Assembly: GCF_000478275.1 (NCBI RefSeq)
Contig: NZ_ASJB01000057.1
Location: 1-64,000 of the forward strand
Source of the DNA: Amycolatopsis orientalis DSM 40040 = KCTC 9412
Lineage (GTDB): Bacteria; Actinomycetota; Actinomycetes; Mycobacteriales; Pseudonocardiaceae
Direction: 5' to 3'
DNA: 64,000 nucleotides
The position numbers and the translations under genes are program-made. Every line of letters starts with the position of its first letter. The first letter of the stretch is position 1. This document shows positions 24,750 to 32,668 of the stretch, piece after piece. The notes beneath the pieces are model-generated. The model did no database searches. It had not been told where the DNA came from and saw only the letters and a program-made list of their open reading frames with translations.

Positions 24750-24777
24750 AGGCTAGCACGCTACCGGAGGACGTCAA
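24750..24777 (-). promoter_or_regulatory. Promoter of the leader peptide
   Basis: TTGACG (24772-24777), 16-nt spacer, TAGCCT (24750-24755) on the minus strand; predicted start of transcription at the leader ATG (24742). Confidence 0.6.
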
Positions 24778-24780
24778 CGG

Positions 24781-26730
24781 CTACAACCGCAACCGGGCGC
24801 CTTGCTCACGGATGTGCGCGGCCGAGCCGCAGTCCAGATCGAGTTGCCGCCTGCGCTCCGCGGCGAAGGCGCGCCCCAGCGCCGTACGGTCCGAAGTGGA
24901 CATCGTGCGGCGGAGTTCGTTCAGTAGTCCGCGCTCCTCGGCCCTGATATGCGCGTCGACCGAATTCTCCAGTGCCACCAAGGCTTTCTCGGAGTCGGTG
25001 GACTCCAGCACCGCCAGCAGTTCGTCGGCGAGGCCGCTCTCCGTCCCATCAGGACGGACGATCCGGTCCGTGGCGGTGACGTGGGCGACCAGGGTCGCCG
25101 ACAGCTCCGCGACCAGTGCCGGGCGATCGGCCTCGTCGTTGCGGAGGTCCCGGAACAGCTGCTCGATCCGGCGGTGATCGGCCAGGACGACCTCGACCAG
25201 GTCGGAGCCAGGGGGAGCGGCGGCGGGCCCCGGCCGCATCCAGCCGAACGTCAGCTCCACGGCCTGGCGCCAGTGCGCGTACTCGCTGTCGCGGCGGGCG
25301 GGGTTCATGGACGGCAGCCATTGCCCGGCGCGGTGCCAGTTGCGACGCAGCCCCTCCAGGTCCGGCCAGTATCCGACCGACAACCCGGCCGCGTACGCCG
25401 CGCCCAGCGACACCGTCTCGGCGACCATCGGGCGGACCACCGGCACGTCGAGGACGTCGGCGACGAACTGCATCAGCAGGTTGTCGGCGGTCATCCCACC
25501 GTCCACTTTGAGCGTCGACAGCGCCAGCCCGGAATCGGCGTTCATCGCGTCGACGACCTCGCGTGTCTGCCAGCCCGTCGCCTCCAGCACGGCCCTGGCC
25601 AGGTGTCCCTTGGTGATGTACGACGTCAGCCCGGCGATCACGCCGCGTGCCTCGCTGTGCCAGTGCGGCGCGAACAGGCCCGAGAAGGCGGGCACGATGT
25701 AACAGCCGCCGTTGTCCTCGACCGTACGGGCCAGCGTCTCGATCTCGGGCGCGCTGCCGATCAGTTCCAGCCCGTCGCGGAACCACTGCACCAGCGACCC
25801 GGTGACGGCGATCGAGCCTTCCAGCGCGTACACGGCGGGTTCGTCGCCGATCTTGAAGCCGACCGTGGTCAGCATGCCGTGGTCCGATAGCACCGGCGTC
25901 GGGCCGGTGTTGAGCAGCAGGAAACTGCCCGTGCCGTAGGTGCACTTCGCCTCGCCGGGTGCGAAGCAGGTCTGGCCGAACAACGCCGCCTGCTGGTCAC
26001 CGAGCGCCGCCGCGATCCGGATCCCCGGCACCACCCGCGACGTCGTCCCGTACACCTCGGTCGACGGGCGGATCTCCGGCAGCATCGCGCGCGGGACGTC
26101 GAAGAACTCCAGCAGTTCGTCGTCCCACGACAGCGTCCGCAGGTTCATCAGCATGGTGCGGGAGGCGTTGGTGACGTCGGTGACGTGGACGCCGCCGCCC
26201 GCCCCGCCGGTCAGGTTCCAGATCAGCCAGCTCTCGACCGTGCCGAACAGGACGTCACCGCGTTCGGCGCGTTCCCGCAGGCCGGAAGTCCGGTCGAGCA
26301 TCCACCGGATGCGGGGCGCGGAGAAGTACGTCGCCAGCGGCAGCCCGCACAGCTGCCGGACGCGGTCCGCGCCCGGCTCGCGGGCGAGTTGTTCGAGCAT
26401 CGCGTCGGTGCGGGTGTCCTGCCAGACGATCGCGCGCCCGACCGGGTTGCCGGTGTGCCGGTCCCACAGCACGGTGGTCTCCCGCTGGTTCGCGATGCCG
26501 AGGCCGACCACCTGCGCGGCTTCGGCGCCGGCGTCGGCCAGCGCCTGCGGCACGATCCGGCCGACGTTGCGCCAGATCTCCGTCGCGTCGTGTTCCACCC
26601 AGCCCGGCCGCGGGAAGTGCTGCTGATGCTCGCGCTGGGCGACCGACACCAGCCTGCCGCGCGCGTCGAACAGGATGCACCTTGTCGAAGTGGTGCCCTG
26701 ATCGATCGACATCACGTAGCGCTGGACCAC
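24781..26730 (-). CDS. glpK: Glycerol kinase fused to a hemerythrin-like (HHE) domain
   Basis: 649 residues against about 500 for the family. Residues 1-500 are a complete FGGY glycerol kinase: SIDQGTTSTRCILFD, NQRETTVLWD, ALGDQQAALFGQ, TYGTGSFLLLNTG and LKVDGGMTADNLLMQF. Residues about 509-628 form a four-helix HHE-like domain (VVLADHRRIEQLFRDLR, ATLVAHVTATD, SVDAHIRAEERGLL); several metal-ligand positions are kept, but the usual EE pair of helix 2 reads TD. A second, normal kinase lies in the divergent operon. Follows the IclR regulator by 13 nt. GGAGG seven nt before GTG 26730 sets the start. Confidence 0.85.
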   Translation of the reverse strand: MVQRYVMSIDQGTTSTRCILFDARGRLVSVAQREHQQHFPRPGWVEHDATEIWRNVGRIVPQALADAGAEAAQVVGLGIANQRETTVLWDRHTGNPVGRAIVWQDTRTDAMLEQLAREPGADRVRQLCGLPLATYFSAPRIRWMLDRTSGLRERAERGDVLFGTVESWLIWNLTGGAGGGVHVTDVTNASRTMLMNLRTLSWDDELLEFFDVPRAMLPEIRPSTEVYGTTSRVVPGIRIAAALGDQQAALFGQTCFAPGEAKCTYGTGSFLLLNTGPTPVLSDHGMLTTVGFKIGDEPAVYALEGSIAVTGSLVQWFRDGLELIGSAPEIETLARTVEDNGGCYIVPAFSGLFAPHWHSEARGVIAGLTSYITKGHLARAVLEATGWQTREVVDAMNADSGLALSTLKVDGGMTADNLLMQFVADVLDVPVVRPMVAETVSLGAAYAAGLSVGYWPDLEGLRRNWHRAGQWLPSMNPARRDSEYAHWRQAVELTFGWMRPGPAAAPPGSDLVEVVLADHRRIEQLFRDLRNDEADRPALVAELSATLVAHVTATDRIVRPDGTESGLADELLAVLESTDSEKALVALENSVDAHIRAEERGLLNELRRTMSTSDRTALGRAFAAERRRQLDLDCGSAAHIREQGARLRL

Positions 26731-26743
26731 GCGAGCACCTCCA

Positions 26744-27511
26744 TCACCATCGGGACGCGCCGAGATCGCGGGAGACCGCCCGTGCCGCGTCGCGCACGTG
26801 CCCGAGCAGCCGCGGGATCGGGCTGCCGTCGGCTTCGCAGATCCGTTCCGTCGCGCCGGACACCCCGATCGAGCCGACCACGATGCCGCCGTGACCGCGG
26901 ATCGGGGCCGCGATCCCGGCCTCGCCGGAGATCATCTCGCCGTTCTCGCTCGCCCAGCCCGCCTCGCGGACCTTGCCGCAGGCGCGTTTGATCGCGGTCT
27001 GGGTGACCAGTGTCCGGCGGGTGTAGGCCTCCGGTTCGCCGGTGCGCAACGATGCCACGAGACCGGTGTCGTAGGCCAGCAGGACTTTGCCGAGCGCGGT
27101 CGCGTGCAACGGCAGAAGCGTGCCGACGTCGAGGGTCTGCAGGCTGTCATCGGGCCGGAACACGTGGTGCACCACCAAGACCCTGCCCTCCAGCGGCGCG
27201 CCGATCCGGACGGCCTCGCCGCTGCGCGCGGCCAGGGCGTCGGCCCAGTTGATCGCCCGTGACCGGAGTTCGTTGACGTCGAGGTAGCTCGTGCCCAGGT
27301 GCAGCAGTGCCGCCCCCAGTTGGTATTTCCCGGTGTCGCGGTCCTGTTCGACAAAGCCGACCCCTTGCAGGGTGCGCAGGATCCCGTGCGCCGTTCCCTT
27401 GGCGAGTTCGAGGGAATCGGCGATCTCGCCGACCCCGAGTCGGCCGGAACCACGCGCCAGCAACCGCAGGATCGCGGCGGCGCGCTCGATGGACTGGATC
27501 GGACCGGGCAC
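26744..27511 (-). CDS. gylR: IclR-family regulator of glycerol utilisation (GylR-like)
   Basis: 255 residues. N-terminal winged HTH (IQSIERAAAILRLLARGSG, LELAKGTAHGILRTLQ) and an IclR effector domain with TLLPLHATALGKVLLAY and NGEMISGEAGIAAPIRG. In Streptomyces the IclR protein GylR controls the divergent glycerol operon; the same arrangement is seen here with glpF-glpK-glpD. GTG 27511 is the family-like start; TACGGT (27518-27523 minus) lies 6 nt upstream, so it may be leaderless, and the operator at 27540-27554 overlaps its -35 region, implying autoregulation. Confidence 0.85.
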   Translation of the reverse strand: MPGPIQSIERAAAILRLLARGSGRLGVGEIADSLELAKGTAHGILRTLQGVGFVEQDRDTGKYQLGAALLHLGTSYLDVNELRSRAINWADALAARSGEAVRIGAPLEGRVLVVHHVFRPDDSLQTLDVGTLLPLHATALGKVLLAYDTGLVASLRTGEPEAYTRRTLVTQTAIKRACGKVREAGWASENGEMISGEAGIAAPIRGHGGIVVGSIGVSGATERICEADGSPIPRLLGHVRDAARAVSRDLGASRW

Positions 27512-27539
27512 GGCCCAACCGTAGCCCGACCGGCCCTGA

Positions 27540-27554
27540 TTCGACAATGTCGAA
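27540..27554. promoter_or_regulatory. Glycerol regulator operator O1
   Basis: TTCGACAATGTCGAA: perfect 6-bp arms around AAT. Lies at the -35 of the regulator gene. A second, imperfect copy is 30 bp away. Confidence 0.65.
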
Positions 27555-27569
27555 CATCGTCTCCGGGCG

Positions 27570-27584
27570 TTCGACAATGCCGAC
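27570..27584. promoter_or_regulatory. Glycerol regulator operator O2
   Basis: TTCGACAATGCCGAC repeats the first ten bases of O1 exactly with a weaker second half. Centre-to-centre distance to O1 is 30 bp (about three helical turns), suiting cooperative binding. It abuts the glpF promoter. Confidence 0.6.
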
Positions 27585-27593
27585 CGGTGTCCG

Positions 27594-27622
27594 TTGACCC
27601 CGGGTTTCCCCGAACTTAACTT
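27594..27622 (+). promoter_or_regulatory. Promoter of glpF-glpK-glpD
   Basis: TTGACC (27594-27599), 17-nt spacer, TAACTT (27617-27622), about 40 nt before the glpF start. Operator O2 lies just upstream. Confidence 0.6.
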
Positions 27623-27662
27623 CGGCCTCAGCAGGGCAACGGTGTCCTTTGTGGAGGAAGCA

Positions 27663-28484
27663 ATGGTGCGAAACCTCAAGGCTCGCGGACTCGCGGGCGA
27701 ACTGGCGGCGGAGTTCGTCGGGACGATGATCCTCATCCTGTTCGGCTGCGGGGTGGTGGCTCAAGTCGTCGCCGCGGGCATCGGGGACCACGACAGCATC
27801 GCGTGGGCGTGGGGAATCGGTGTCACGCTCGGTGTCTACGTGGCTTCACGGATCAGTGGTGCTCATCTGAACCCCGCCATCACGGTGGCCTTGGCGGTGT
27901 TCAAGGGTTTTTCCTGGCGCAAGGTCGCCCCGTACGCCTTGGCGCAGACCGCCGGCGCGTTCCTCGCCGCGCTGCTCGTGCGCTGGAACTACACCGAGGT
28001 GCTCAACGCCGCCGACCCCGGCCTCACGATCAAGACCCAGGGCGTCTTCTCCACTCTTCCGGGTAACGGCACGCTGCCGGTGGGTGACTGGGGTGCTTTC
28101 CGTGACCAGATCATCGGAACCGCGATCCTCGCCTTGGTGATCTTCGCCATCACCGACCTCCGCAACACCGCGCCCGCCGCGAACCTCGCCCCGGTCGTCG
28201 TCGGTTTCCTGGTCGTCGCGATCGGCATGGCCTGGGGCACCAACGCCGGTTACGCGATCAACCCCGCCCGTGACTTCGGTCCCCGGCTGATGTCCTGGCT
28301 CACCGGCTACGACACCGCGTTCACCGACCAATACGGCTATCCGTACTGGTGGATCCCGATCGTGGCCCCGGTCATCGGCGCGGTCATCGGCGGCGCGATC
28401 TACAAGTACTTCATCGAGCGCTACCTGCCCGCCGATCCCGCTCCGGAAGCCTTGCCCGCCAAGGATCTCGAGCCCGCCGCCTGA
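27663..28484 (+). CDS. glpF: Glycerol uptake facilitator (aquaglyceroporin)
   Basis: 273 residues, six membrane helices plus two half-helices. SGAHLNPAITVALAVF carries the first NPA box, and GYAINPARDFGPRLM the second, with the Asp after the Arg that marks glycerol-conducting members. Mediates diffusion of glycerol across the membrane. GGAGGAAGCA before ATG 27663 sets the start. First gene of the glpF-glpK-glpD operon, with 24 nt to glpK. Confidence 0.95.
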   Translation: MVRNLKARGLAGELAAEFVGTMILILFGCGVVAQVVAAGIGDHDSIAWAWGIGVTLGVYVASRISGAHLNPAITVALAVFKGFSWRKVAPYALAQTAGAFLAALLVRWNYTEVLNAADPGLTIKTQGVFSTLPGNGTLPVGDWGAFRDQIIGTAILALVIFAITDLRNTAPAANLAPVVVGFLVVAIGMAWGTNAGYAINPARDFGPRLMSWLTGYDTAFTDQYGYPYWWIPIVAPVIGAVIGGAIYKYFIERYLPADPAPEALPAKDLEPAA

Positions 28485-28508
28485 GCCGTCCTCAAAGGAG
28501 AGACAGAG

Positions 28509-30026
28509 ATGCCTGACTACATCGGCGCCGTCGACCAGGGCACCACCAGCACTCGGTTCATGATCTTCGACCACGGTGGCAACGAGATCGCCCGCCACCA
28601 GCTCGAACACGAGCAGATCCTGCCGAAGCCGGGCTGGGTCGAACACGATCCGACCGAGATCTGGGAGCGGACCCGGTCGGTCATCGCCACCGCGCTCAAC
28701 AAGGCGAACCTGACCACGGCCGACCTCGCCGCGCTCGGCATCACCAACCAGCGCGAGACCACCGTCGTGTGGAACCGCCGCACCGGCCGCCCGTACTGCA
28801 ACGCCATCGTGTGGCAGGACACCCGCACCGACCGGATCGCCTCGGCGCTGGACCGGTCCGGCAAGGGCGACGTCATCCGGCGCAAGGCCGGGCTGCCGCC
28901 CGCGACGTACTTCTCCGGCGGCAAGCTGCAGTGGATCCTGGAGAACGTCGACGGCGTCCGCGAAGACGCCGAAAAGGGCGACGCGCTCTTCGGCACCACC
29001 GACACCTGGCTGATCTGGAACCTGACCGGCGGGCCCGACGGTGGCGTGCACGTGACCGATCCGACCAACGCGTCGCGCACGATGCTGATGGACCTCGAAA
29101 CCCTGGCGTGGGACGACGAACTGCTGTCGTTCTTCGACATCCCCAAGCAGATGCTGCCGTCGATCGCGCCGTCCTCGAACAACGGCCGGTTCGGCGTCAC
29201 CCGCGCGGACGGCCCGCTCGGCGGCGAGGTCGCCATCACCGGTGTCCTCGGCGACCAGCAGGCGGCGACCGTCGGCCAGGTGTGCTTCCGGCCCGGCGAG
29301 GCCAAGAACACTTACGGCACCGGCAATTTCCTGTTGCTCAACACCGGTCACGAGGTCGTGCGGTCGAAGCACGGCCTGCTGACGACGCTGGCCTACCAGT
29401 TCGGCGACGAGAAGCCGGTCTACGCGCTGGAAGGCTCCATCGCCGTCACCGGTTCCGCCGTGCAGTGGCTGCGCGACCAGCTGGGCATCATCAGCGGTGC
29501 CTCGCAGAGCGAGAGCCTCGCCCGCCAGGTCGAGGACAACGGAGGCGTCTACTTCGTCCCCGCGTTCTCCGGGCTTTTCGCACCGTACTGGCGTTCGGAC
29601 GCGCGCGGCGCGATCGTCGGGCTCACCCGCGCCACCACCAACGCGCATCTGGCGCGGGCGACGCTGGAAGCGATCTGCTACCAGACCCGCGACGTCGTCG
29701 AGGCCATGCAGAACGACTCGGGCGTCACGCTCGATGTGCTGCGGGTGGACGGTGGCGTGACCGCGAACGAACTCTGCATGCAGCTGCAGGCCGACATCCT
29801 CGGCGTGCCGGTGTCGAAGCCGGTCGTCGCCGAGACCACCGCGCTCGGGGCCGCCTACGCGGCCGGTCTGGCCGTCGGGTTCTGGAAGAACACCGACGAG
29901 CTGGAGCAGAACTGGAACGAGGACAAGCGCTGGACTCCGTCGTGGACGGACGAGCAGCGCGCCGAGGGCTACGCGGGCTGGCAGAAGGCCGTCGGCCGCA
30001 CGCTCGACTGGGTCGAGGTCGAGTGA
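28509..30026 (+). CDS. glpK: Glycerol kinase
   Basis: 505 residues, the normal length. FGGY-kinase motifs are all present: AVDQGTTSTRFMIFD, GITNQRETTVVWN, GVLGDQQAATVGQ, YGTGNFLLLNTG and VLRVDGGVTANELCMQL. Phosphorylates glycerol entering through GlpF to glycerol-3-phosphate using ATP. Unlike the paralogue at 24781-26730 it lacks any C-terminal extension. AAAGGAGAG upstream of ATG 28509. Confidence 0.96.
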   Translation: MPDYIGAVDQGTTSTRFMIFDHGGNEIARHQLEHEQILPKPGWVEHDPTEIWERTRSVIATALNKANLTTADLAALGITNQRETTVVWNRRTGRPYCNAIVWQDTRTDRIASALDRSGKGDVIRRKAGLPPATYFSGGKLQWILENVDGVREDAEKGDALFGTTDTWLIWNLTGGPDGGVHVTDPTNASRTMLMDLETLAWDDELLSFFDIPKQMLPSIAPSSNNGRFGVTRADGPLGGEVAITGVLGDQQAATVGQVCFRPGEAKNTYGTGNFLLLNTGHEVVRSKHGLLTTLAYQFGDEKPVYALEGSIAVTGSAVQWLRDQLGIISGASQSESLARQVEDNGGVYFVPAFSGLFAPYWRSDARGAIVGLTRATTNAHLARATLEAICYQTRDVVEAMQNDSGVTLDVLRVDGGVTANELCMQLQADILGVPVSKPVVAETTALGAAYAAGLAVGFWKNTDELEQNWNEDKRWTPSWTDEQRAEGYAGWQKAVGRTLDWVEVE

Positions 30027-30049
30027 GCCCGATGAACAGGAGGAACAGA

Positions 30050-31744
30050 GTGACACCCGTACCGCTTTCCCCGGTCTACCGCGCCGAGGCGCTGCGCAAG
30101 CTTGCCCGCGAAGAGATCGACGTCCTGGTCGTGGGCGGGGGAGTGACCGGTGCCGGCGTCGCGCTCGACGCGGCGTCGCGCGGGCTCTCCGTCGCACTCG
30201 TCGAGGCCCGCGACTTCGCCGCCGGGACGTCCAGCCGGTCTTCGAAGCTGATCCACGGCGGGCTGCGTTACCTGGAGAACCTCGACTTCAAGCTGGTCCG
30301 GGAGGCGCTGAAGGAACGCGGTCTGCTGCTGCAGACGCTGGCGCCGCATCTGGTCCGCCCGGTGAAGTTCCTGGTACCGCTCAAGCACCGTGTCTGGGAA
30401 CGCGGCTACATCGGCGCGGGTGTCACGCTCTACGACACCCTCGGCGGAGCGCGCGCCCTGCCGCGGCACCGGCATCTGTCCAAACGCGGTGCGGCCAAGG
30501 TCGCGCCCGGCCTCGCGGACGACGCCTTGATCGGCGCCATCCAGTACTACGACGCCCAGGTCGACGACGCCCGGCACACGATGACGATCGCACGGACGGC
30601 GGCCGAGCAGGGCGCCTCCGTCCTCACCCGTGCCCGCGTCACCTCGCTGATCCGCGATGGTGAGCGTGTCGTCGGCGCCAAGGTCGTCGACCGTGAGAGC
30701 GGTGCGGAGATCGAGGTCCGGGCGAAGACGGTCGTCGCGGCCACCGGCGTGTGGAGCGACGACATGGCCGAGGCGGCGGGCATCCCGGCGCCGTTCACCG
30801 TGCGCGCGTCGAAGGGCATCCACCTGGTGGTGCCGCGCGAGAAGATCGACCTGGACACCGGGCTGATCCTGCGCACCGAGAAGAGCGTCCTGTTCGTCAT
30901 CCCGTGGGGACGGCACTGGATCGTCGGCACCACCGACACCGAATGGGATCTCGACCGCGAGCACCCGGCGGCCAGCCAGGCGGACGTCGACTACGTGCTC
31001 GATCACCTCAACGCGGTCCTGCGCACGCCGATCACCGCCGACGACATCGAAGGCGTATACGCCGGGCTTCGGCCGCTGCTGGCCGCGAAGGCGACCTCGA
31101 CGACGAAGCTGTCGCGGGAGCACGCCGTGGCGCATCCGGTGCCCGGTCTGGTGATCGTGGCCGGTGGCAAGTACACGACCTACCGGGTGATGGCCGCGGA
31201 CGCGGTCGACGTCGCCGTGGAGGACCTCGGCCGCCCGGCGCCGTCGTCGTGGACCGAACGCCTGCCGATCGTGGGTGCCGCGGGGTACCACGAACTGTGG
31301 GGCGCGCGGCACTCGCTCGCCCAGCGCGCCGGGCTGCCGATCGGCCGGATCGAGCACCTGCTCCAGCGCTACGGCACCGCGGTGGAGGACATCCTGGAGT
31401 CGATCTCGGAGCGTCCCGAACTGGGCGAGCCGATCCCGGGGACGGCGGAGTACCTCAAGGCGGAGGTCGTCTACGCGGTCTCGCACGAGGGCGCGCTGCA
31501 CCTGGAGGACGTCCTCACGCGCCGTACGCGGATCTCGATCGAGGAGCGGGACCGCGGGGTGACGGCGGCGCCGGTGGTGGCGGAGCTGATGGCGCCGCTG
31601 CTGGGCTGGGACTCGCACAAGCGGGAGCGCGAGGTCACCAACTACCTCGCGCGGGTCGAGGCGGAACGCTCCGCCCAGGTCCAGCCGGACGACGAAGCGG
31701 CCAACGCCAGCCGTCTGGCCGCCCCGGCCCTGCTGCCGAGCTGA
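30050..31744 (+). CDS. glpD: FAD-dependent glycerol-3-phosphate dehydrogenase
   Basis: 564 residues. FAD-binding VLVVGGGVTGAGVALDAASRG, the GlpD signature SSRSSKLIHGGLRYLE, IVGTTDTEWDLD, and the C-terminal helical cap domain. Oxidises glycerol-3-phosphate to dihydroxyacetone phosphate and passes electrons to quinone at the membrane. GTG 30050 is preferred over ATG 30032 because GGAGG sits 6 nt before it. Last gene of the glycerol operon, followed by a strong hairpin. Confidence 0.93.
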   Translation: MTPVPLSPVYRAEALRKLAREEIDVLVVGGGVTGAGVALDAASRGLSVALVEARDFAAGTSSRSSKLIHGGLRYLENLDFKLVREALKERGLLLQTLAPHLVRPVKFLVPLKHRVWERGYIGAGVTLYDTLGGARALPRHRHLSKRGAAKVAPGLADDALIGAIQYYDAQVDDARHTMTIARTAAEQGASVLTRARVTSLIRDGERVVGAKVVDRESGAEIEVRAKTVVAATGVWSDDMAEAAGIPAPFTVRASKGIHLVVPREKIDLDTGLILRTEKSVLFVIPWGRHWIVGTTDTEWDLDREHPAASQADVDYVLDHLNAVLRTPITADDIEGVYAGLRPLLAAKATSTTKLSREHAVAHPVPGLVIVAGGKYTTYRVMAADAVDVAVEDLGRPAPSSWTERLPIVGAAGYHELWGARHSLAQRAGLPIGRIEHLLQRYGTAVEDILESISERPELGEPIPGTAEYLKAEVVYAVSHEGALHLEDVLTRRTRISIEERDRGVTAAPVVAELMAPLLGWDSHKREREVTNYLARVEAERSAQVQPDDEAANASRLAAPALLPS

Positions 31745-31765
31745 CCCCCGCGCCCGTCACGGGCT

Positions 31766-31827
31766 GCGTTTAGTCCTCTGGATGCGGTTCTTGCGTATGC
31801 ATCTACCGCATCCAGAGGACTGAATGC
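31766..31827. terminator. Terminator of the glycerol operon (contains repeat element C, copy 2)
   Basis: Arms 31766-31788 and 31805-31827 pair over 23 bp with two mismatched positions around a 16-nt loop. The second arm ends at the stop of the convergent SDR gene (31828). The first 22 nt are identical to the minus strand of 14150-14171. Confidence 0.7.
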
Positions 31828-32559
31828 TTACTTCAGCCAGTCGAGGTAGCGGGTCGGGGCGAGGCGTGCGCCGTCCTTGGTGGTGAGGACGTCGCCGCGT
31901 ACGGCGGAGAACATGCCCGCGGTCTCGTCGGTCGTCACCGAACGCGTGTCTCCCTTGGCGGACAACGTGATCCGGCCCAGTTCGTCCAGCGGGTAGACGT
32001 CCGGGCCGCCGACGTCGAGGGTCCCGTTCAGCGGCTTCCCGGCCGAGACCTCGGAAACGGTGGCGGCGACGTCGGCCGCGGCGATCGGCTGGATCGGCGT
32101 GCCGGGCAGGCGGACCGTGTTCTCGTCGGCGGTCCAGGACAGGACCGCGTCGACGAACTCCATGAACTGGGTGGCGCGGACGATCGAATAGGGGATCCCG
32201 CTGCTCTTGAGGATGTCCTCCTGCAGCGTTTTTGCCCGGTAGTAGTCGAGCTCGGGGACCTGGTCGACGCCGACGATCGACAGGATCACGAAATGCCCGG
32301 TGCCCGCCTTCTTCGCCGCGGCGACGAGGTTGTCCATCGACGTCCGGAAGAACGCGGGGGACGCCTCGTCGAAGGTCGGGGAATTCGTGAGATTGACGAC
32401 GACGTCCGCGCCGTCGAGGGCGGCGTCCAGGCCCTGGCCGGTGAGGAGGTCGACCCCGGTGGACGGCGAATGCGGCACCGCCTCGTGCCCGGCGTCGTTC
32501 AGGTTCCGCACGACCTGCGAGCCGATCAGCCCGGTCCCGCCGATGATCGCGAATTTCAT
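31828..32559 (-). CDS. NmrA-like atypical SDR (NAD(P)-binding)
   Basis: 243 residues. Starts MKFAIIGGTGLIGSQVVRNL, the GxxGxxG dinucleotide motif of extended/atypical SDRs; later VVNLTNSP, ILSIVGVDQVPELDYYRAK and IVRATQFMEF match NmrA/YcnI-like reductases used as redox sensors or quinone reductases. Divergent from an Rrf2 regulator with shared operators, a frequent pairing. No catalytic Tyr-xxx-Lys in the classical place except YYRAK. Substrate unknown. Confidence 0.8.
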   Translation of the reverse strand: MKFAIIGGTGLIGSQVVRNLNDAGHEAVPHSPSTGVDLLTGQGLDAALDGADVVVNLTNSPTFDEASPAFFRTSMDNLVAAAKKAGTGHFVILSIVGVDQVPELDYYRAKTLQEDILKSSGIPYSIVRATQFMEFVDAVLSWTADENTVRLPGTPIQPIAAADVAATVSEVSAGKPLNGTLDVGGPDVYPLDELGRITLSAKGDTRSVTTDETAGMFSAVRGDVLTTKDGARLAPTRYLDWLK

Positions 32560-32583
32560 GGCCCAGTGCCCTTCGTTGAGGGG

Positions 32584-32642
32584 TGTCCGCTAACCCGGAC
32601 ACCGTATGTCCGAGAATGATACTCGGACACATTGTGTCCGAG
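32584..32642. promoter_or_regulatory. Rrf2 operator array
   Basis: Three related sites: TGTCCG-n6-CGGACA (32584-32601), TGTCCGAG-n7-CTCGGACA (32607-32629, perfect 8-bp arms) and a half site TGTCCGAG (32635-32642). They fill the space between the divergent SDR and Rrf2 genes. Confidence 0.65.
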
Positions 32643-32655
32643 TCAAGGGGCGGGT

Positions 32656-32661
32656 TAGAGT
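32656..32661 (+). promoter_or_regulatory. -10 element of the Rrf2 gene, leaderless
   Basis: TAGAGT, 7 nt before GTG 32669; TTGTGT (32632-32637) 18 nt upstream overlaps the operator half site. No SD precedes the GTG. Confidence 0.45.
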
Positions 32662-32668
32662 CATCCGG

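Noticed and set aside
27846..30197. Long minus-strand frame opposite glpF-glpK
   Set aside because: Same GC-shadow effect; low-complexity composition and no start signal, while the plus-strand genes are unmistakable.
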